Shown here: positions 34,206 through 45,682 of the stretch, piece after piece
Layout: every line of letters starts with the position of its first letter
How positions within the stretch are numbered: the first letter of the stretch is position 1
NCBI GenBank assembly: GCA_026122225.1
Contig: JANEZZ010001629.1
Location: 95,119-159,118, forward strand
DNA length: 64,000 bases
Direction of reading: 5' to 3'
From: Heloderma charlesbogerti
Taxonomy: Eukaryota > Chordata > Lepidosauria > Squamata > Helodermatidae
The notes under the pieces: generated by a model
What the model was told of the DNA's origin: nothing
What the model saw: the letters and a program-made list of their open reading frames with translations, nothing else
Databases searched by the model: none
Made by a program: the position numbers and the translations under genes

Positions 34206-35517
34206 TGAGCTCCAGACTCATACTGCTGGGAGTTGTGGCTTGTGCCTCCAGTGCCCTGTATTCCTGGCTGCCCATGAAGCATTTCTGACAAGCGGCCATT
34301 TTAAATTTCATGGGTATGTGCTCTGCATGGCCACAGAACACACCATCCATCAATTTGCACAGCCATTTTGTTATCATTGGGTCTAAGTGCCTATCTCAGA
34401 TTTACCTCACTTTATTCCTGGGGTAATCTGATCTGACAGGAAAATATATAAGGCAGCAAAGTACAAGTTGGGAGAACACAAGCACATTCTCCATTTCACT
34501 CATGTCTTACTTAGGAGGAGGAGGGAATTTATCTGTCATAAATCAAGGAAGGTGATGGTTATGATCAGTATTATTATTAAATGCCCACCACATGGCGTGG
34601 AGATATTTCTTCAAACATTTTCAAAAAGATGGAGGACGTTCTCAATAAAACACCCCCAGCAGGCAATACTAGTTGTGGTAGAACCACACTGTAGATCTGA
34701 AATGACCAATACGGCTTAAATGCCCAGGAGTAGGAAAGGAATGAACATTCCTGGGATCAACCAAGAGGACAATCCCCTCAGAAAGAGAAGGAACCTTTTG
34801 ACAATGAGGAAAGAGTGCTAGTAAATTCCTTTTGAGCCCTTCCTCTCGAAGCACAAAATAGAATACTAACAAGACTTGACATCTTGAGAACCCATCCAAG
34901 ACTAGCAGATGCATGCAGATAAACCCTCCTGCCTGGGTTGTTGCTAGGCTCTTAAAAGGTTTGGGGCTCAGGCCTATAGGTCACAAATCTGCACAAAATT
35001 TGCATATGTTGATTTATATCTATATATGCAAATGTAGAGAAAATTACTAAGCGTTATTTAAATTTCACAGGAGCCAAAGTCACCCAATTAATCTCTCATC
35101 GAAACAATCCCAAACAAAATGAGTGCTTCACTTACTTGCACACTGCCCCATATCATCCTACACCAGTGGAAACAGTTTTTCCTAAGCTTGATTGTCATGC
35201 ACGGAGAGATCTGGGGGACTTTCAGAATGTGAGGAGGGGGGAGTGAACACTTCCTTCACCAGTTGCAATCCCCCTCAGAAACTGCCCCCTGCGTAGCAAT
35301 TATTTAAGCAAAATTCCTTCCATTGGCACCAATGGACATGTAGGCAGGGACGGGTGAGCTAGTGATGTTCAAGATGGCTAGGATTCTCCGAACATCCTCT
35401 CGCTGCTCATCTCGTGCCCAATTCCTGTTTGCATTTGTGATTGCTGCTCACTCTGTGTGAATGGGAACATTGTGCAAATTGAGCACCAATAGAACATGAA
35501 ATTTGAATATATTTCCT
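34206..35517. other. No feature recognised
   Basis: About 1.3 kb without an identified gene or repeat. GGTGATGGTTATGATCAGTA near 34550 resembles GAGGATGGTTTTGATCATTA near 28425, a weak hint of an unnamed dispersed repeat. Confidence 0.4.
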
Positions 35518-35525
35518 CTATAGAC

Positions 35526-36052
35526 TAGGGATGTGCAAAATCACTTACCTTTTCGAAGGGGTGATTTGCGGTGGGGGGAGGCACTCCGCTCCTCCCCCCA
35601 AAATCCTTACCCGGCCAGCTCCGCTCCGCGGCAACTCCGCAGCACTGCCGGCCAGGTGCATTCACAGGCATGCGGAGCCTGCGGACGCAAATGGCGGCAG
35701 CTACGGCAGCTGCCATTTGCGTTCCCTTTTTTTGCTGTGGTAGGCTACGTAAATATTTATGTAGCCTATCATGGCCTCCACAGGGACACAAATGGTGTCC
35801 CTGCATTAGCCGTGAAAGGCTAGGTAAGTATTTACGTAGCCTATCACGGCAAAAATGGGGAAGTGAATGGCGGCCGCAGACGCGGCCGCCTTTCACAAAG
35901 CAGCGCGAATGGTACCAGGTAAGTGCTCCATTTCACGCGCCTTTCGCAGGGTGGTAGGGCGGGGTGCTTCGTTCCACCACGGATTTCGGGGGGCCGAATG
36001 CACTGGCATTCGGCCTCACTGAGATCCGTGGCGGAATCCTCTGACATCTCTA
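35526..36052. mobile_element. Palindromic hAT-like MITE
   Basis: This 527-bp element starts TAGGGATGTGCAAAATCAC and ends CTGACATCTCTA, with a perfect 8-bp target duplication CTATAGAC (35518-35525 and 36053-36060). Hairpins are GCAAATGGCGGCAGC near 35688, a TAGGCTACGTAAATATTTATG pair near 35740 and TGAAAGGCTAGGTAAG near 35812. Donor-like motifs are CTTACCTTTTCG (reverse CGAAAAGGTAAG) and CCAGGTAAGTGC. Confidence 0.92.
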
Positions 36053-36121
36053 CTATAGACTAAAGCAGAAAATTTGCACACATTAAAAAATTTCCAGTAT
36101 CAGAGGAAGCATTCTTACAGT

Positions 36122-36672
36122 ATGTACACCAGTTGCAGGGGAACATGGGTGGGAGGGTACTGTTGCACTCTTGCTTGAGGATTCCTCTTGAGCAGCTAGT
36201 TGGCCACTGTGTAAACAGAATGCTGGGCTGGATGTAGGGATGTCAGAGGAGTCCCTTTGTGGGGTGCAGCTCAATGAGCTTTGTTGGCTCAGCCCCCTGG
36301 ACTTCATTCCATTTTCCTCTAACAGGCCTGACTTGGGCTGCAGTGAGCTGAGCTAGTGAGCAGATTTTCCGTATTTTTCAACTTGTGTAAATTATGCCAC
36401 AATCAGTGCAAATGTGCCCAATTCATGCAAATTACAGCTGTAATTTGTGCATATCTCTATTTCTGTGAATTGTGCCCCCCCCCATTAACAAAAAGTCCCC
36501 CGAGTTTGGGGAAAACCCATGGCTCGGTTTGCAAATGCAAACTAAGTCATGCAGGCAGTGGAAATCCGTCAAGCCCCAAAAGGGCTGGATTTCCAAATGA
36601 CAGACATCCCTAACTAGATGGACCCGTGGTATGATCCAGCATGGTTCTTTTTATGTTCTTGTGTTCTTAAAT
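36122..36672 (+). mobile_element. CR1/L3-like LINE 3' tail split by MITE
   Basis: TGGCCACTGTGTAAACAGAA and TGCTGGGCTGGATG on the left, and ACTAGATGGACCCGTGG then GATCCAGCATGGTTC on the right, are one tail interrupted by the element at 36235-36612. Confidence 0.65.
36235..36612. mobile_element. Old AT-rich hAT-like MITE
   Basis: It starts TAGGGATGTCAGAGG and ends CAGACATCCCTA. Flanks GCTGGATG and ACTAGATG match at 6 of 8 and are the duplicated host text of the L3-like tail. The interior is rich in ATGCAAATTACAG-like and TGTGCATATCTC words. Confidence 0.75.
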
Positions 36673-37498
36673 TTGTGCGAAGTTGAACCGGGAAAGTTGT
36701 GCAAATCAAATGCAAGCACATGTCTAGCAATTTGTGAAAGACTTCTGGTGGACACATGCTTGTGCTCGCAGTCACGTTCAGGACTTTGAACAAGCCATGT
36801 TTGGAGGTTTGGGGAGCAAAAATGAAATCCTCGTACATCCCTGCATAGATCTGGGGACAGGGCCCCAAGGACCCAGGCCTAGCAATGCCCCTGCCTCCTG
36901 AGGACAAATGTGTGCCTATTTTATTCTGTCACCCCAAAGTAATGCATCAAACATAACCTCCTTGGGTTAGAATTAACACAGCCAGTTCAGCCAACTTGGC
37001 AGCCCTACCTTCATCCATCATTGGCTGTTTGCGACTATCTGTAGAGGAGATAGCCACAATGAGTCAGCCACTGCTGTCATATAGAGGAAGAGACAAGAGG
37101 ATGACATGCCAGTCTGCCAGCTAGGCAAGTTGCCTTCAAGTGACACCAAGGACAGTCGTCCCCAATCAAGATTCATTGGAAAGGCCTCCTGCCTCATCAG
37201 CTTGGGAGGCAGTGCTGCTGGGACCACAGCCAAAGTCATTGGTTTTGACACAGGAATATCTGGAATAAGTGACAGAGAACGTGACAGCCAAGTTGAATAG
37301 CCATCTGTCCAACATCTCATATAGGAAGAGGCCGGCTGTCAAACAAATGCTAGGTGAAAGGAAGGAGCCACAACTCAACATGCATTTACACATCAGGGTG
37401 CTGTCCTGTCTGGTCCTGGAGCATGATACAAAATATGATGGTAGATCTCCTTACACCCAACTTTCAAATGTGTATTTATATACAACTCCCTACTCAAA
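36673..37498. other. No feature recognised
   Basis: No identified repeat or gene. AATTTGTGCGAAGTTG and TTGTGCAAATCAAATGC near 36670-36710 resemble hAT-like MITE interiors, but no ends were found. Confidence 0.4.
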
Positions 37499-37500
37499 GG

Positions 37501-37838
37501 GACCGCGGTGGCTTAGTGGTTAAGATGCTGAACTGCAGACCGGAAGGTCAGCAAGACAGCCGTTCGAGACCCGAGTGCTGCATGACAGAGTGAGCTCCCA
37601 TCTTCAGTCCCAGCTCCTGCCAACCTAGCAGTTCGAAAGCAAGAAATTGCAAGTAGATAAATAGGTACCGCTTCGGCGGGAAAGGTAACAGTGTTCCGTG
37701 CACCTCGATATTCAGTCATGCCAGCCACATGACCACGGAAGCGTCTTTGGACAGCGCTGGCTCTTTGGCTTAGAAATGGAGATGAGCACCACACCCTAGA
37801 GTCGGATACGACTGGTTGAGGACACCTTTACCTTTACC
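37501..37838 (+). mobile_element. Sauria-type SINE, near full length
   Basis: The tRNA-like head has A box GGTGGCTTAGTGGTTAAG and B box CCGTTCGAGACCC. The body matches the copy at 33503 almost base for base (AAAGCAAGAAATTGCAAGTA, ACCGCTTCGGCGGGAAAGG). The tail is GAGTCGGATACGACTGG, then ACACCTTTACCTTTACC. It is an RNA polymerase III-type SINE predicted to use the BovB machinery. It is not a functional tRNA. Confidence 0.9.
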
Positions 37839-38215
37839 CTACTCAATACACCCCACAACTATCAAAAGAGTTGAACCACCCCTTAACCCAACACTACCAG
37901 GGAGTCCTAAATTCTGAGCCTTCTCCTGTTACGTATAGACAATATCACTTAAAATAGGGACTAAACATAAGATCCTTTAATTGCCTAATTTAACGTGTTC
38001 AATCAGAGCGATTAGTACAATCAGGGTAATTTCCCTCACCCTGCACATACCTTCTTAATGTATATTTAGAGGTGGGATGGAGAGATATTGTAATCCTCAT
38101 TAGTTATTGCAAGTGGAAAAACAGGGACTGGAAGTAGTTTCAGTTTGATTAACCTCCGTTTCTAAAATCGAAGGTGATAATACTGAGATTCCCTGGTTAT
38201 GCCTGCTGCTTTAGA

Positions 38216-38850
38216 TAGTGCTGTGCCAAAATCTGTCTTCCAATTTCTCAAACATTGCCCCTTCCCACAAAAGAGGCTTCCATTTTTCTGACTCATTCTC
38301 TGGAATTTCATTTGAACTTCCTTTGTGTTTTTGAGCTTACTTTATTGTTGCAAAGTGGATGAAGACCACAGGGATGGTGAGAATTTCGTTTCAGCTTGAT
38401 TTGATAAGGATGTATCAAAATTGGCAAATTTCTTCATGTTCAAGATGGAAAGAACTTAAGATATTTTTAAAAAATCAGCTGCAGGAGATAGTGAAACTGG
38501 CATCTGCTGAGGGTGCTGTATAGTTTTCTCCATTGCTCTGCAGTCTCCCCAGCTGGCCACGCTTCCTGATAACAAAAACCCTATGGAAAGAGTTACCTTG
38601 CTATGTCTTCCTCTAGCTTTAATTGAAGTGTGGGAAGCCAGGGAGGCTGCAGACCACTGGGGAATGAAAGGACACACACAGCTGAGCTAAGCCACCTCAT
38701 AACTATGGTATGTGCTAGAGCTCCATACCCAACGCATGAGAATTTCACTGAAATCTTATTCTCATTTGATTTTTGTTGTCCCCAAAAGTAGTTTTTCTCT
38801 GAAATTGAACTAGGCTGAAAAAGTGCAGAATACTTCTTGGCACAGCACTA
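38216..38850. mobile_element. hAT-like element with TAGTGCTGTGCCAA ends
   Basis: The left end TAGTGCTGTGCCAA and right end TTGGCACAGCACTA are perfect 14-bp inverted repeats. Flanks GCTTTAGA and ATTTTAGA match at 6 of 8, an 8-bp target duplication. At 635 bp it has no transposase, and its terminus differs from the TAGGGATG families. Confidence 0.8.
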
Positions 38851-39114
38851 ATTTTAGAACCATCTTCTTGGGACCTGGATGCAGTAGCGAGTGGTGATAT
38901 CACCAAATCTCAGAATTTGGAATTCTACAAATCTTGGCAGCTCATACTGCTCATCAAATACAAGAGGAGCTTTATGGATCCAAGAGTTTATCTCAAAGTC
39001 AGTTTTTAACCCTAGCCAAAGAACAAATCAACTCCTCATTCATTCATTTCCACCCACCCTCCACTCTAACCTCACCCACCCACTTACCTTTCTTGCTGCA
39101 GCCCCAGTGGTTGT

Positions 39115-39146
39115 GAAGGGAGGGAGGGAGGGAGGGAGGGAGGGGT
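39115..39146. repeat. GGGA microsatellite
   Basis: About seven GGGA units followed by GGGG. Confidence 0.95.
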
Positions 39147-39317
39147 CTTTCTCTCCATCTTCTCCCTCTGGCATCTAGCTTGTAGCCACAGCAATGGGCC
39201 AGATGCTAGTGAAGGAGGGGGAGAGAGGGAAACCATCCACTCTCTCGTGACCATCACTGGAGCAGCAGCGAGCAGTGTAAGCGGGCAAGTGGGTAGGGGG
39301 GAGGGGGACGCTTCAGA

Positions 39318-39704
39318 TCATAGAATCATAGAATAGTAGGGTTGGAAGGAGCCTACAAGGCCATCAAGTCCAACCCCTTGCTCAACGCAGGAATCCAAGT
39401 CAGAGTATCCCTGACAGATGGCTGTCCAGCCTCCTCTTGAATGCCTCCAGTGTGGGAGAGCCCACCACCTCCCTAGGGAATAGGTTCCATTGTCGTATTG
39501 CTCTAACAGTCAGGAAGTTTTTCCTAATGTTCAGCCAGAATCTGGCTTCCTGTAACTTGAGCCCATTATTCCATGTCCTGCACTCTGGGATGATCGAGAA
39601 GGCCATTATCCCTGGCCTTCCTCTCTGTGACAACATTTCAAGTACTTGAAGACCGCTATCATATCTCCCCTCAGTCTTCTCTTCTCAAGGCTAAACGTGC
39701 CCAC
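39318..39704 (-). mobile_element. CR1 LINE 3' end (first of two)
   Basis: From the 3' terminus ATCATAGAATCATAGAATAG it runs back through the 3' UTR and C-terminal coding text (ARFWLNIRKNFLTVRAIRQW, VVGSPTLEAFKRRLD). It ends where a second CR1 terminus begins at 39705. Confidence 0.9.
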
Positions 39705-41722
39705 TTATAGAATCATAGAATAATAGGGTTGGAAGGGGCCTACAAGGCCATCGAGTCCAACCCCCTGCTCAATGCAGGAATCCAAGTCAGAGCATCCCTG
39801 ACAAATGGCTGTCCTGAAAGAGACTTCTTTCAGTCTCTCTTCATAGGGCTTTGTTTCCAGTCCCCTGATCATCTTTGTTGCCCTCTTCTGAACCCTCTCC
39901 AGCTTGTCTGCATCCTTCTTAAAGTGTGGTGCCCAGAACTGGACACAGTACTCCAGATGAGGCCTAACCAGTGCTGAGGAGACGGGAACTAGTACTTCCT
40001 GGGATTTGGAAGCTATGCTTCTATTAATGCAGCACAAAAGAGAATTTGCCTTTTTTGCAGCCACATCACATTGTTGGCTCATATTCAGCTTGTGATCTAC
40101 AATAATGCCAAGATCCTTCTCGCTTGTAGTGTTGTTGAGCAAAGTATCCCCCATCCTGTAACTGTGCATTTGGTTTCTTTTTCCTAGGTGCAGAACTTGG
40201 CATTTATCCCTATTAAATGTCATTCTGTTGTTTTCTGTACAGCGCTCCAGCCTATCAAGATCACTTTGAATTTTGTTTCTGTCTTCCAAGGTATTAGCTA
40301 TCCTGCCCAATTTTGTGTCATCTGCAAATTTGATCAGCATTCCCTGCACCTCCTCCTCCGAGTCATTAATAAAAATGTTGAAGAGCACTGGACCCAGGAC
40401 TGAGCCTTGCAGTACCCCGCTCATTACCTCTCCCAATTTGAGAAGATCCAAGTGATAAGCACTCTTGGACTCTGATTCTGTAGCCAACTGTGGATCCACC
40501 TGAGTTTTTTTTTTCATCTAGCCCACTTTGAGCTAGTTTGCTCATCAGGACATCATGGGGTATTTTGTCGAAAGCTTTGCTGAAGTCAAGGTATATGATG
40601 TCCACAGCATTCCCGCAGTCCACAAGGGAGGTTACCTGATCAAAAAATGAGATCAAATTCATCTGGCAGGATTTGTTCTTGACAAATCCATGTTGGCTTC
40701 GAGTAATCACTGCATTGTTTTCAAGGTGCTTCCAGATGGATTGCTTTATCATCTGCTCCAGAATTTTCCCAGGGATTGATGTCAGACTGAATGGTCTGTA
40801 ATTCCCAGGTTCCTCCTTTTTACCCCTTTTGAAGATAGGGACACCATTAGCCCTCCTCCAGTCATCTGGCCCTTTACCCGTCCTCCATGATTTCTCAAAG
40901 AGAATAGACAGTGGTTCTGAGAGTTCTTCTGCCAGTTCCTTGATTACTCTAGGATGTAGTTCATCTGGCCCTGGAGATTTGAACTCATTCAAAGTAATTA
41001 GGTGTTCCTTGACCATATGCCTATCAATCTCAAGCTGCAATCCTGCCCCTTCAGCCTGTACTTCTCCTTTGCCAGGGGGCTCATAGACCCTCTTTTGGGA
41101 GAAGACTGAGCCAAAGTAGGAACTGTGCATGTCTGCCTTTTCTTTGTCATCTGTTATCATTTTGCCATCTTTATTTAATAGCTGAACCACCATTTCTTCC
41201 CTCTGTCTTTTACTATGCATGTATCTGAAGAAAGCCTTTTTGTTGCTTTTAGCATCCCTCGCTAACTAACCTAAGGTCATTCTCAGCTTTAGCCTTCCTG
41301 ACACCATCCCTGCAATTCTGTGCTACCTGCCCGTACTCCTCCTTTGTTGCTTGTCCTTCCTTCCACTTCCTATGTGTGTCCTTTTTTGTTTTCAGGTCAT
41401 CCCTAAGCTTTTTGTGAAGCCACATTGGCTTCTGTTGTTGTCTTCCACCTTTTTTTCTTGTTGGAATTGTTTGTAATTGTGCCTTGGGAATTCCCTTTTT
41501 TAAAAACTCCCACCCATCTTGGACTCCTTTTCTCATTAGAGCTGCTTGCCATGGGACCTTACTGATCATTGTTCTGAGTGTATTAAAATCGGCTTTCCTA
41601 AAATCCAGGGTACACGTTTGTCTATACTCAGCTTTTGCTTCCCTTAGAACCAAGAACTCAAGTATAACATGGTCGCTTTCCCCCAAGGGATTGAGCTGTG
41701 GACCAAGAAGTCCCCAATTCAA
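39705..41722 (-). pseudogene. CR1 endonuclease-reverse transcriptase, broken
   Basis: Three pieces lie in order on the minus strand. 41249-41722 has the last endonuclease motif (LGESDHVILEF) and the basic linker. 40366-41220 has the reverse transcriptase fingers and first palm aspartate (GPDELHPRVIKELAEE, NYRPFSLTS, YLDFSKAFDKIPHDVL). 39705-40517 has VLQGSVLGPVLFNIFIND, the catalytic IKFADDTKLG and the thumb ([17 protein letters not shown]). A frameshift after QSGLDEKK, a break near 41230 and the missing C-terminus make it non-functional. The active-site motif itself is intact. Confidence 0.9.
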
Positions 41723-41740
41723 ATTGAAACCTCCATGAAC
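39705..41740 (-). mobile_element. CR1 LINE, endonuclease end through 3' UTR
   Basis: The second 3' terminus (AGAATCATAGAATAATAGGG) is at 39707. The body extends to about 41740, where it is 5' truncated inside the endonuclease domain. A deletion near 39815 joins the 3' UTR text GGCTGTCC to the C-terminal coding text GAAAGAGACTTC, removing the end of the ORF. Confidence 0.92.
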
Positions 41741-41930
41741 CCATTAGGTGCCCTTAGGTGAGCCTCTGTTCTCACAGCTTCATCCTCCAACTTACAGTAG
41801 GGGCATAATAAAGACTGATGCCCTATATAAGCTGTAAGAATTACTGAGTTAGCATGCATGAAGCACTTTGAACACTCAGGAGCACCATATGACATTGAGG
41901 AATTACTGCAATGAAATGGTTATACATGTT

Positions 41931-42092
41931 AGTGGGCTCTCCCACACTGGTGGCATTCAAGATGAAGCTGGACAGCATCGGTCAGGGATGCTTTGACTTG
42001 GATTCCTGCATTGAGCAGGGGGTTGGACTCAATGGTCTTATAGGCCCCTTCCAACCCTACGATTCTATGATTCTATGATTCTATGATTCTAC
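41931..42092 (+). mobile_element. CR1 LINE 3' end with octamer tail
   Basis: GGGGGTTGGACTCAATGGTC, then CCTTCCAACCCTACG and four ATTCTATG-type repeats. It is a very short insertion in the opposite orientation to the neighbouring CR1s. Confidence 0.93.
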
Positions 42093-42189
42093 ATAGTTCA
42101 GCCACTTTTTCTTACATGAAAATATTCTGTTTCCCTTCAGGAATTAGGTTCAGCTGCAAAGTTCTATATGATGGGCGAGCCTGTCCACA

Positions 42190-43195
42190 TTTATTTATTT
42201 ATTCATTCATTTCTATACCGCCCAATAGCCGAAGCTCTCTGGGCGGTTCACAAAAATTAAAACCAAACAACACACAATAAAACAATTTAAAATATATAGA
42301 ACATTAAAACCACAATATAACAATACAACCACAATAAAACCTAGAAGCAGTGCAGGAGTTTAAAATACACATTTAAAACAGCAAAGCTAAAAATTTAGAA
42401 AGCTAAAATGCTAAAATGCCTGGGAAATAAAAAGGTCTTCACCTGGCGCTGAAAGGAATACAATGTAGGCACCAGGCGAACCTCACTAGGGAGCTCATTC
42501 CAGAGCCGGGGTGCCACAGCAGAAAAAGCCCTCCTCCTAGTAGCCACCCGCCTCACTTCCTTTGGCAGGGGCTCACGGAGAAGGGCCACTGACAATGATC
42601 TTAAGGTCCAGGCAGGCACATATGGGAGGAGGCGATCCTTTAGGTAACCTGGCCCCAAGCCGTTAAGGGCTTTGAATGTTAACACCAGCACTTTGAATTG
42701 GGCCCGGAAATGGACTGGCAGCCAGTGCAGCTGAAAAAGTACTGGCGTAATATGAGCTCGCAGATCAGCCCCTGTTAACAATCTTGCTGCCCTATTTTGG
42801 ACCAGCTGAAGTTTCCAGACCATTTTCAAAGGCAGCCCCACGTATAACGCATTGCAGTAATCCAGACGAGAAGTTATCAGAGCATGGATAACTGTAGCAA
42901 GGCTATCTCTGTCCAGATAAGGGCGTAGTTGGTATACCAGCCTAAGCTGATAAAAAGTGCTCCATGCCACTGAGTTCACCTGTGCCTCAAGTGACAGTTC
43001 TGGATCCAAGAGCACCCCCAAACTATGAATGTGATCCTTTAGGGGGAGTGCAACCCCCTCCAAAACAGGTTGAATATCTCCTAGCCGAGCAGACAAACCA
43101 CCCACTAACAGTACCTCCATCTTGTCTGGATTGACTTTCCGTTTATTGGCCCTCATCAAGTCCATTACCGTGCCCAGGCCCTGATTCAGAAGCAA
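42190..43195 (-). mobile_element. L2 LINE 3' part
   Basis: The 3' terminus is TTTATTTATTTATTCATTCA with TACCGCCCAATAGCCGAAGC (forward view). The coding part is intact from the DKMEVLLVG region to the C-terminus. It is 5' truncated near 43195. Confidence 0.9.
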
Positions 43196-43240
43196 GCTCC
43201 CCCTTTCAGACCTCTCCCAAATTTTTGGACAATGGGGCAC
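42395..43240 (-). pseudogene. L2 reverse transcriptase C-terminal part
   Basis: A 281-codon open frame. The first 12-15 residues come from flanking DNA. From about residue 16 it reads the post-palm and thumb region of L2 reverse transcriptase: NPDKMEVLLVGG, LGVLLDPELSLEAQV, TSRLDYCNALYVGLPL, LQLVQNRAARLLTG, LHWLPVHFRAQFKVL, LGPGYLKDRL, APRLWNELPSEVR. The catalytic DD motif lies upstream and is missing, so this is a 5'-truncated dead copy whose remaining frame has not decayed. Confidence 0.9.
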
Positions 43241-43418
43241 TGGGCCAATGGGGATGCAGCAGCCAGGGTAGGTTCTGTGACCATGGCCCTACTTTCCTGC
43301 TCCATGCATTTGTAATCAAATGATAATAATGCCCTCAAAGGGCTTATTCTCCTATCCGAGCTCAGTTCAAGGTGTCTGCAGGAGGGGCAATCCAAAGCAA
43401 TGGCACCTACTGGAAGGA

Positions 43419-43953
43419 TAGGGATGTGTGACCCCCCCCCGGTCTGGGATTGGTGGGCACCCGCTGAAGCACCGCCCTGGCTCAAGCCCCCCTGGACCCA
43501 CACTCAAGCCCCCACGAGCTCAATGAACCACCCACAGTCACCCTGAGACCCATCCAGTGAGCTCCTGCCACTTTGCTGACTTATTTTATTTTACCAAAAA
43601 GGGAGCTAATTAAAATGTGCATATTTAAATGGGTGCACATTCTGTCTGGGAAAGCTTCATCTATGCAGTATTAGAGGCATAATGCCTCTAATATTACACA
43701 GATCAAACTTTCCTGGCCCAAATGTGCACATATTTAAATATGCACATTTTAATTAGCTCCCTTTTTCATTTAAAAAAAAACTCAGCAAAATGGTGGGCAC
43801 TCACTAGACATGTCTGGGTGAGTGTGGAGAGCATCTGGGAGGGTGCGAGTGGGGGCAAGTGAAGCCAGGGTCTCAGTGGGCACAGTCCAGGAGTGCAGGT
43901 AGGGGGGAGCCCAATGGACTTTTGGACCCAGTCAGGCATCCGTGACATCCCTA
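43419..43953. mobile_element. Foldback hAT-like element with long hairpin
   Basis: It starts TAGGGATGTGTGACCCCC and ends CCGTGACATCCCTA (9-bp terminal match). Inside, AAGGGAGCTAATTAAAATGT near 43600 pairs with ACATTTTAATTAGCTCCCTT near 43750, giving arms of about 80 bp that meet at the perfect core TAGAGGCATAATGCCTCTA. Flanks TGGAAGGA and GGGGCACT do not match, so the target duplication is unproven. Confidence 0.7.
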
Positions 43954-43961
43954 GGGGCACT

Positions 43962-44924
43962 TCCAATGGGACACGATCACAATAGGCCAGATTCAGCCCT
44001 TTCAGGACCTTGGACAGATCTGTGCTGGTTGGAACTCACCCAAGGAGAGTTGTTGTCTCAGCAATATGCAGGTTACTTCTGCATGTTATAAAGGCTAACG
44101 GATCTGGACCTGCTGTTAACCCCACTCCTGCTGAGGAACTGTCTCTGGTTCCGAAGCTGCTAGCTCCTCCAGCATGGGGCAGTGAGAATTGCAGTGCCGG
44201 GCGCCCTCTGATTCCAAGGTGTCTGGTAAAGCTTTGTCCTCTGGCCTGGAAGATCTTCAAGTTGTAGATGATGGCTCACCGGAAGATGCCTCCTCCACTT
44301 CTGACTCCTCCTCTGAGCCAATAGAAGGACCGATGACAGAGAACATGACACTTCTCCCTGTAAGAAAAGAAAAGAAAAAGCATGCTTTGAAACAGCTCCC
44401 ATGGATGTTCAAGGATCATAAGCTCATACTCTCAGCAAGCCTTGGCAAGCTGTTTCAAATCTATTTCCTTTCATCTTTGATATTTATAGCATGCCTCTTG
44501 TCATGAAGTAAGTGATGAGAGAAAGGATGAATCGATTTGGGGCACTTTAATTTAATAAAGTAAATATATAAAGAACTGCTTTGTAAGTGCTTTGCCCTTC
44601 CATCGGAGTAAGCAGAATGTTTATGGTGTGTGGTTGAAATCCTAAGCCTGGGCCCTTGAAATAATGAAGATGGAAAACAAACAAAGAACAAGAACAAAAG
44701 CACCCTACATGGCTACAGTGAAATCCCGAGACCTGTTTCTATGAAGGACAATGGGAAGAGTGTAAAAAAATAGAAGGTGCTGTGGTTATGTGAAGCACAC
44801 AAAGGCATACCCACAAAACATCCACACAGCCTGCTGCCTGCGCCAGGGCATGGACAAAGCAACCCACTGAGGTCCAACAGGAGGCAGAGGGATTTGAACC
44901 TGGGCTCCCACAGTCTATGACAGT
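43962..44924. other. No feature recognised
   Basis: The frame at 44189-44506 contains an acidic Ser-rich run (DDGSPEDASSTSDSSSEP). A distantly similar stretch occurs on the minus strand near 28260 (EPQSSSDSEEELQP). It may be an old dispersed retroelement piece but is not identified. Confidence 0.35.
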
Positions 44925-45060
44925 CTTCCCCAAATGATTACCTTCCAGATGGGTTGGACTACAACTCCCATCAGTCTTCTGTTATTGGGCATGTTGTCTG
45001 GGGATAATGGGAGTTGCAGTCCAATACAACTGGAGGGGGCCCAGGTTGGAGAAGACCACC
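44925..45060. mobile_element. Palindromic MITE (CTACAACTCCCATC family)
   Basis: GGGTTGGACTACAACTCCCA on the left and TGGGAGTTGCAGTCCAATAC on the right, then GGAGGGGGCCCAGGTTGG. The centre is around GGGCATGTTGTCTGGGG. A partial relative follows at about 45200-45270. Confidence 0.75.
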
Positions 45061-45682
45061 GTAAAGTAAGGCCATCTGTTCACCCCACAGATCAGCCTTC
45101 GCCATACAGACCATAGCAGGCCCAAAAGAGTAAGTGAGCCAAGCCACACACTCTAGCGGAATGCCAAAACCCCCAAACAAAATCCCAACCTCTGTTATTG
45201 TTCTATCAAGCCATCAGGAGTGGGAGGTCCAGTCCAACGTATTTGGGGGAACCAGGCTGGGGAAGGCTGATCCATGACCAACACCCTGTCCTCTGCACCA
45301 CAGTGGATGCAGCACAGTTTGAGCTTCTCCTAATTGTATTATTATGCCCCCATTTCTCTGTGTTGTGGTATCTGAGATACAGCGATGATTCCTGTAATAC
45401 ACTCTGTCTGGTCTAACATTCAACTGCCTAGTACTGACTAAGGTTGGCCAATAGGAAGATTATTACACCACTGTGAAAGTTCCATTAGTCACCGCTTAAC
45501 TTTCATGCTCAGTTCAAGATGTTACTGATCCAGAGAAGCACAAAAAGAATGTACTCTACCAGTGAGCCGGGTTGAACAACAAAGCGCAGATCAGCCTTCT
45601 CCTTTGGAGGATGAATGGAGCCCTTTTGGCATGAAAAAAAAAAAATACTATTCAGAAAGTATTATCACCAAGTGGACAGAAG

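Noticed and set aside
37501..37580. tRNA gene
   Set aside because: A and B boxes are present, but the cloverleaf is not complete and it continues into a SINE body and tail.
44189..44506. Acidic Ser-rich frame as a host gene
   Set aside because: It is short, of low complexity and resembles another unassigned stretch near 28.2 kb, so a decayed dispersed repeat is likelier.
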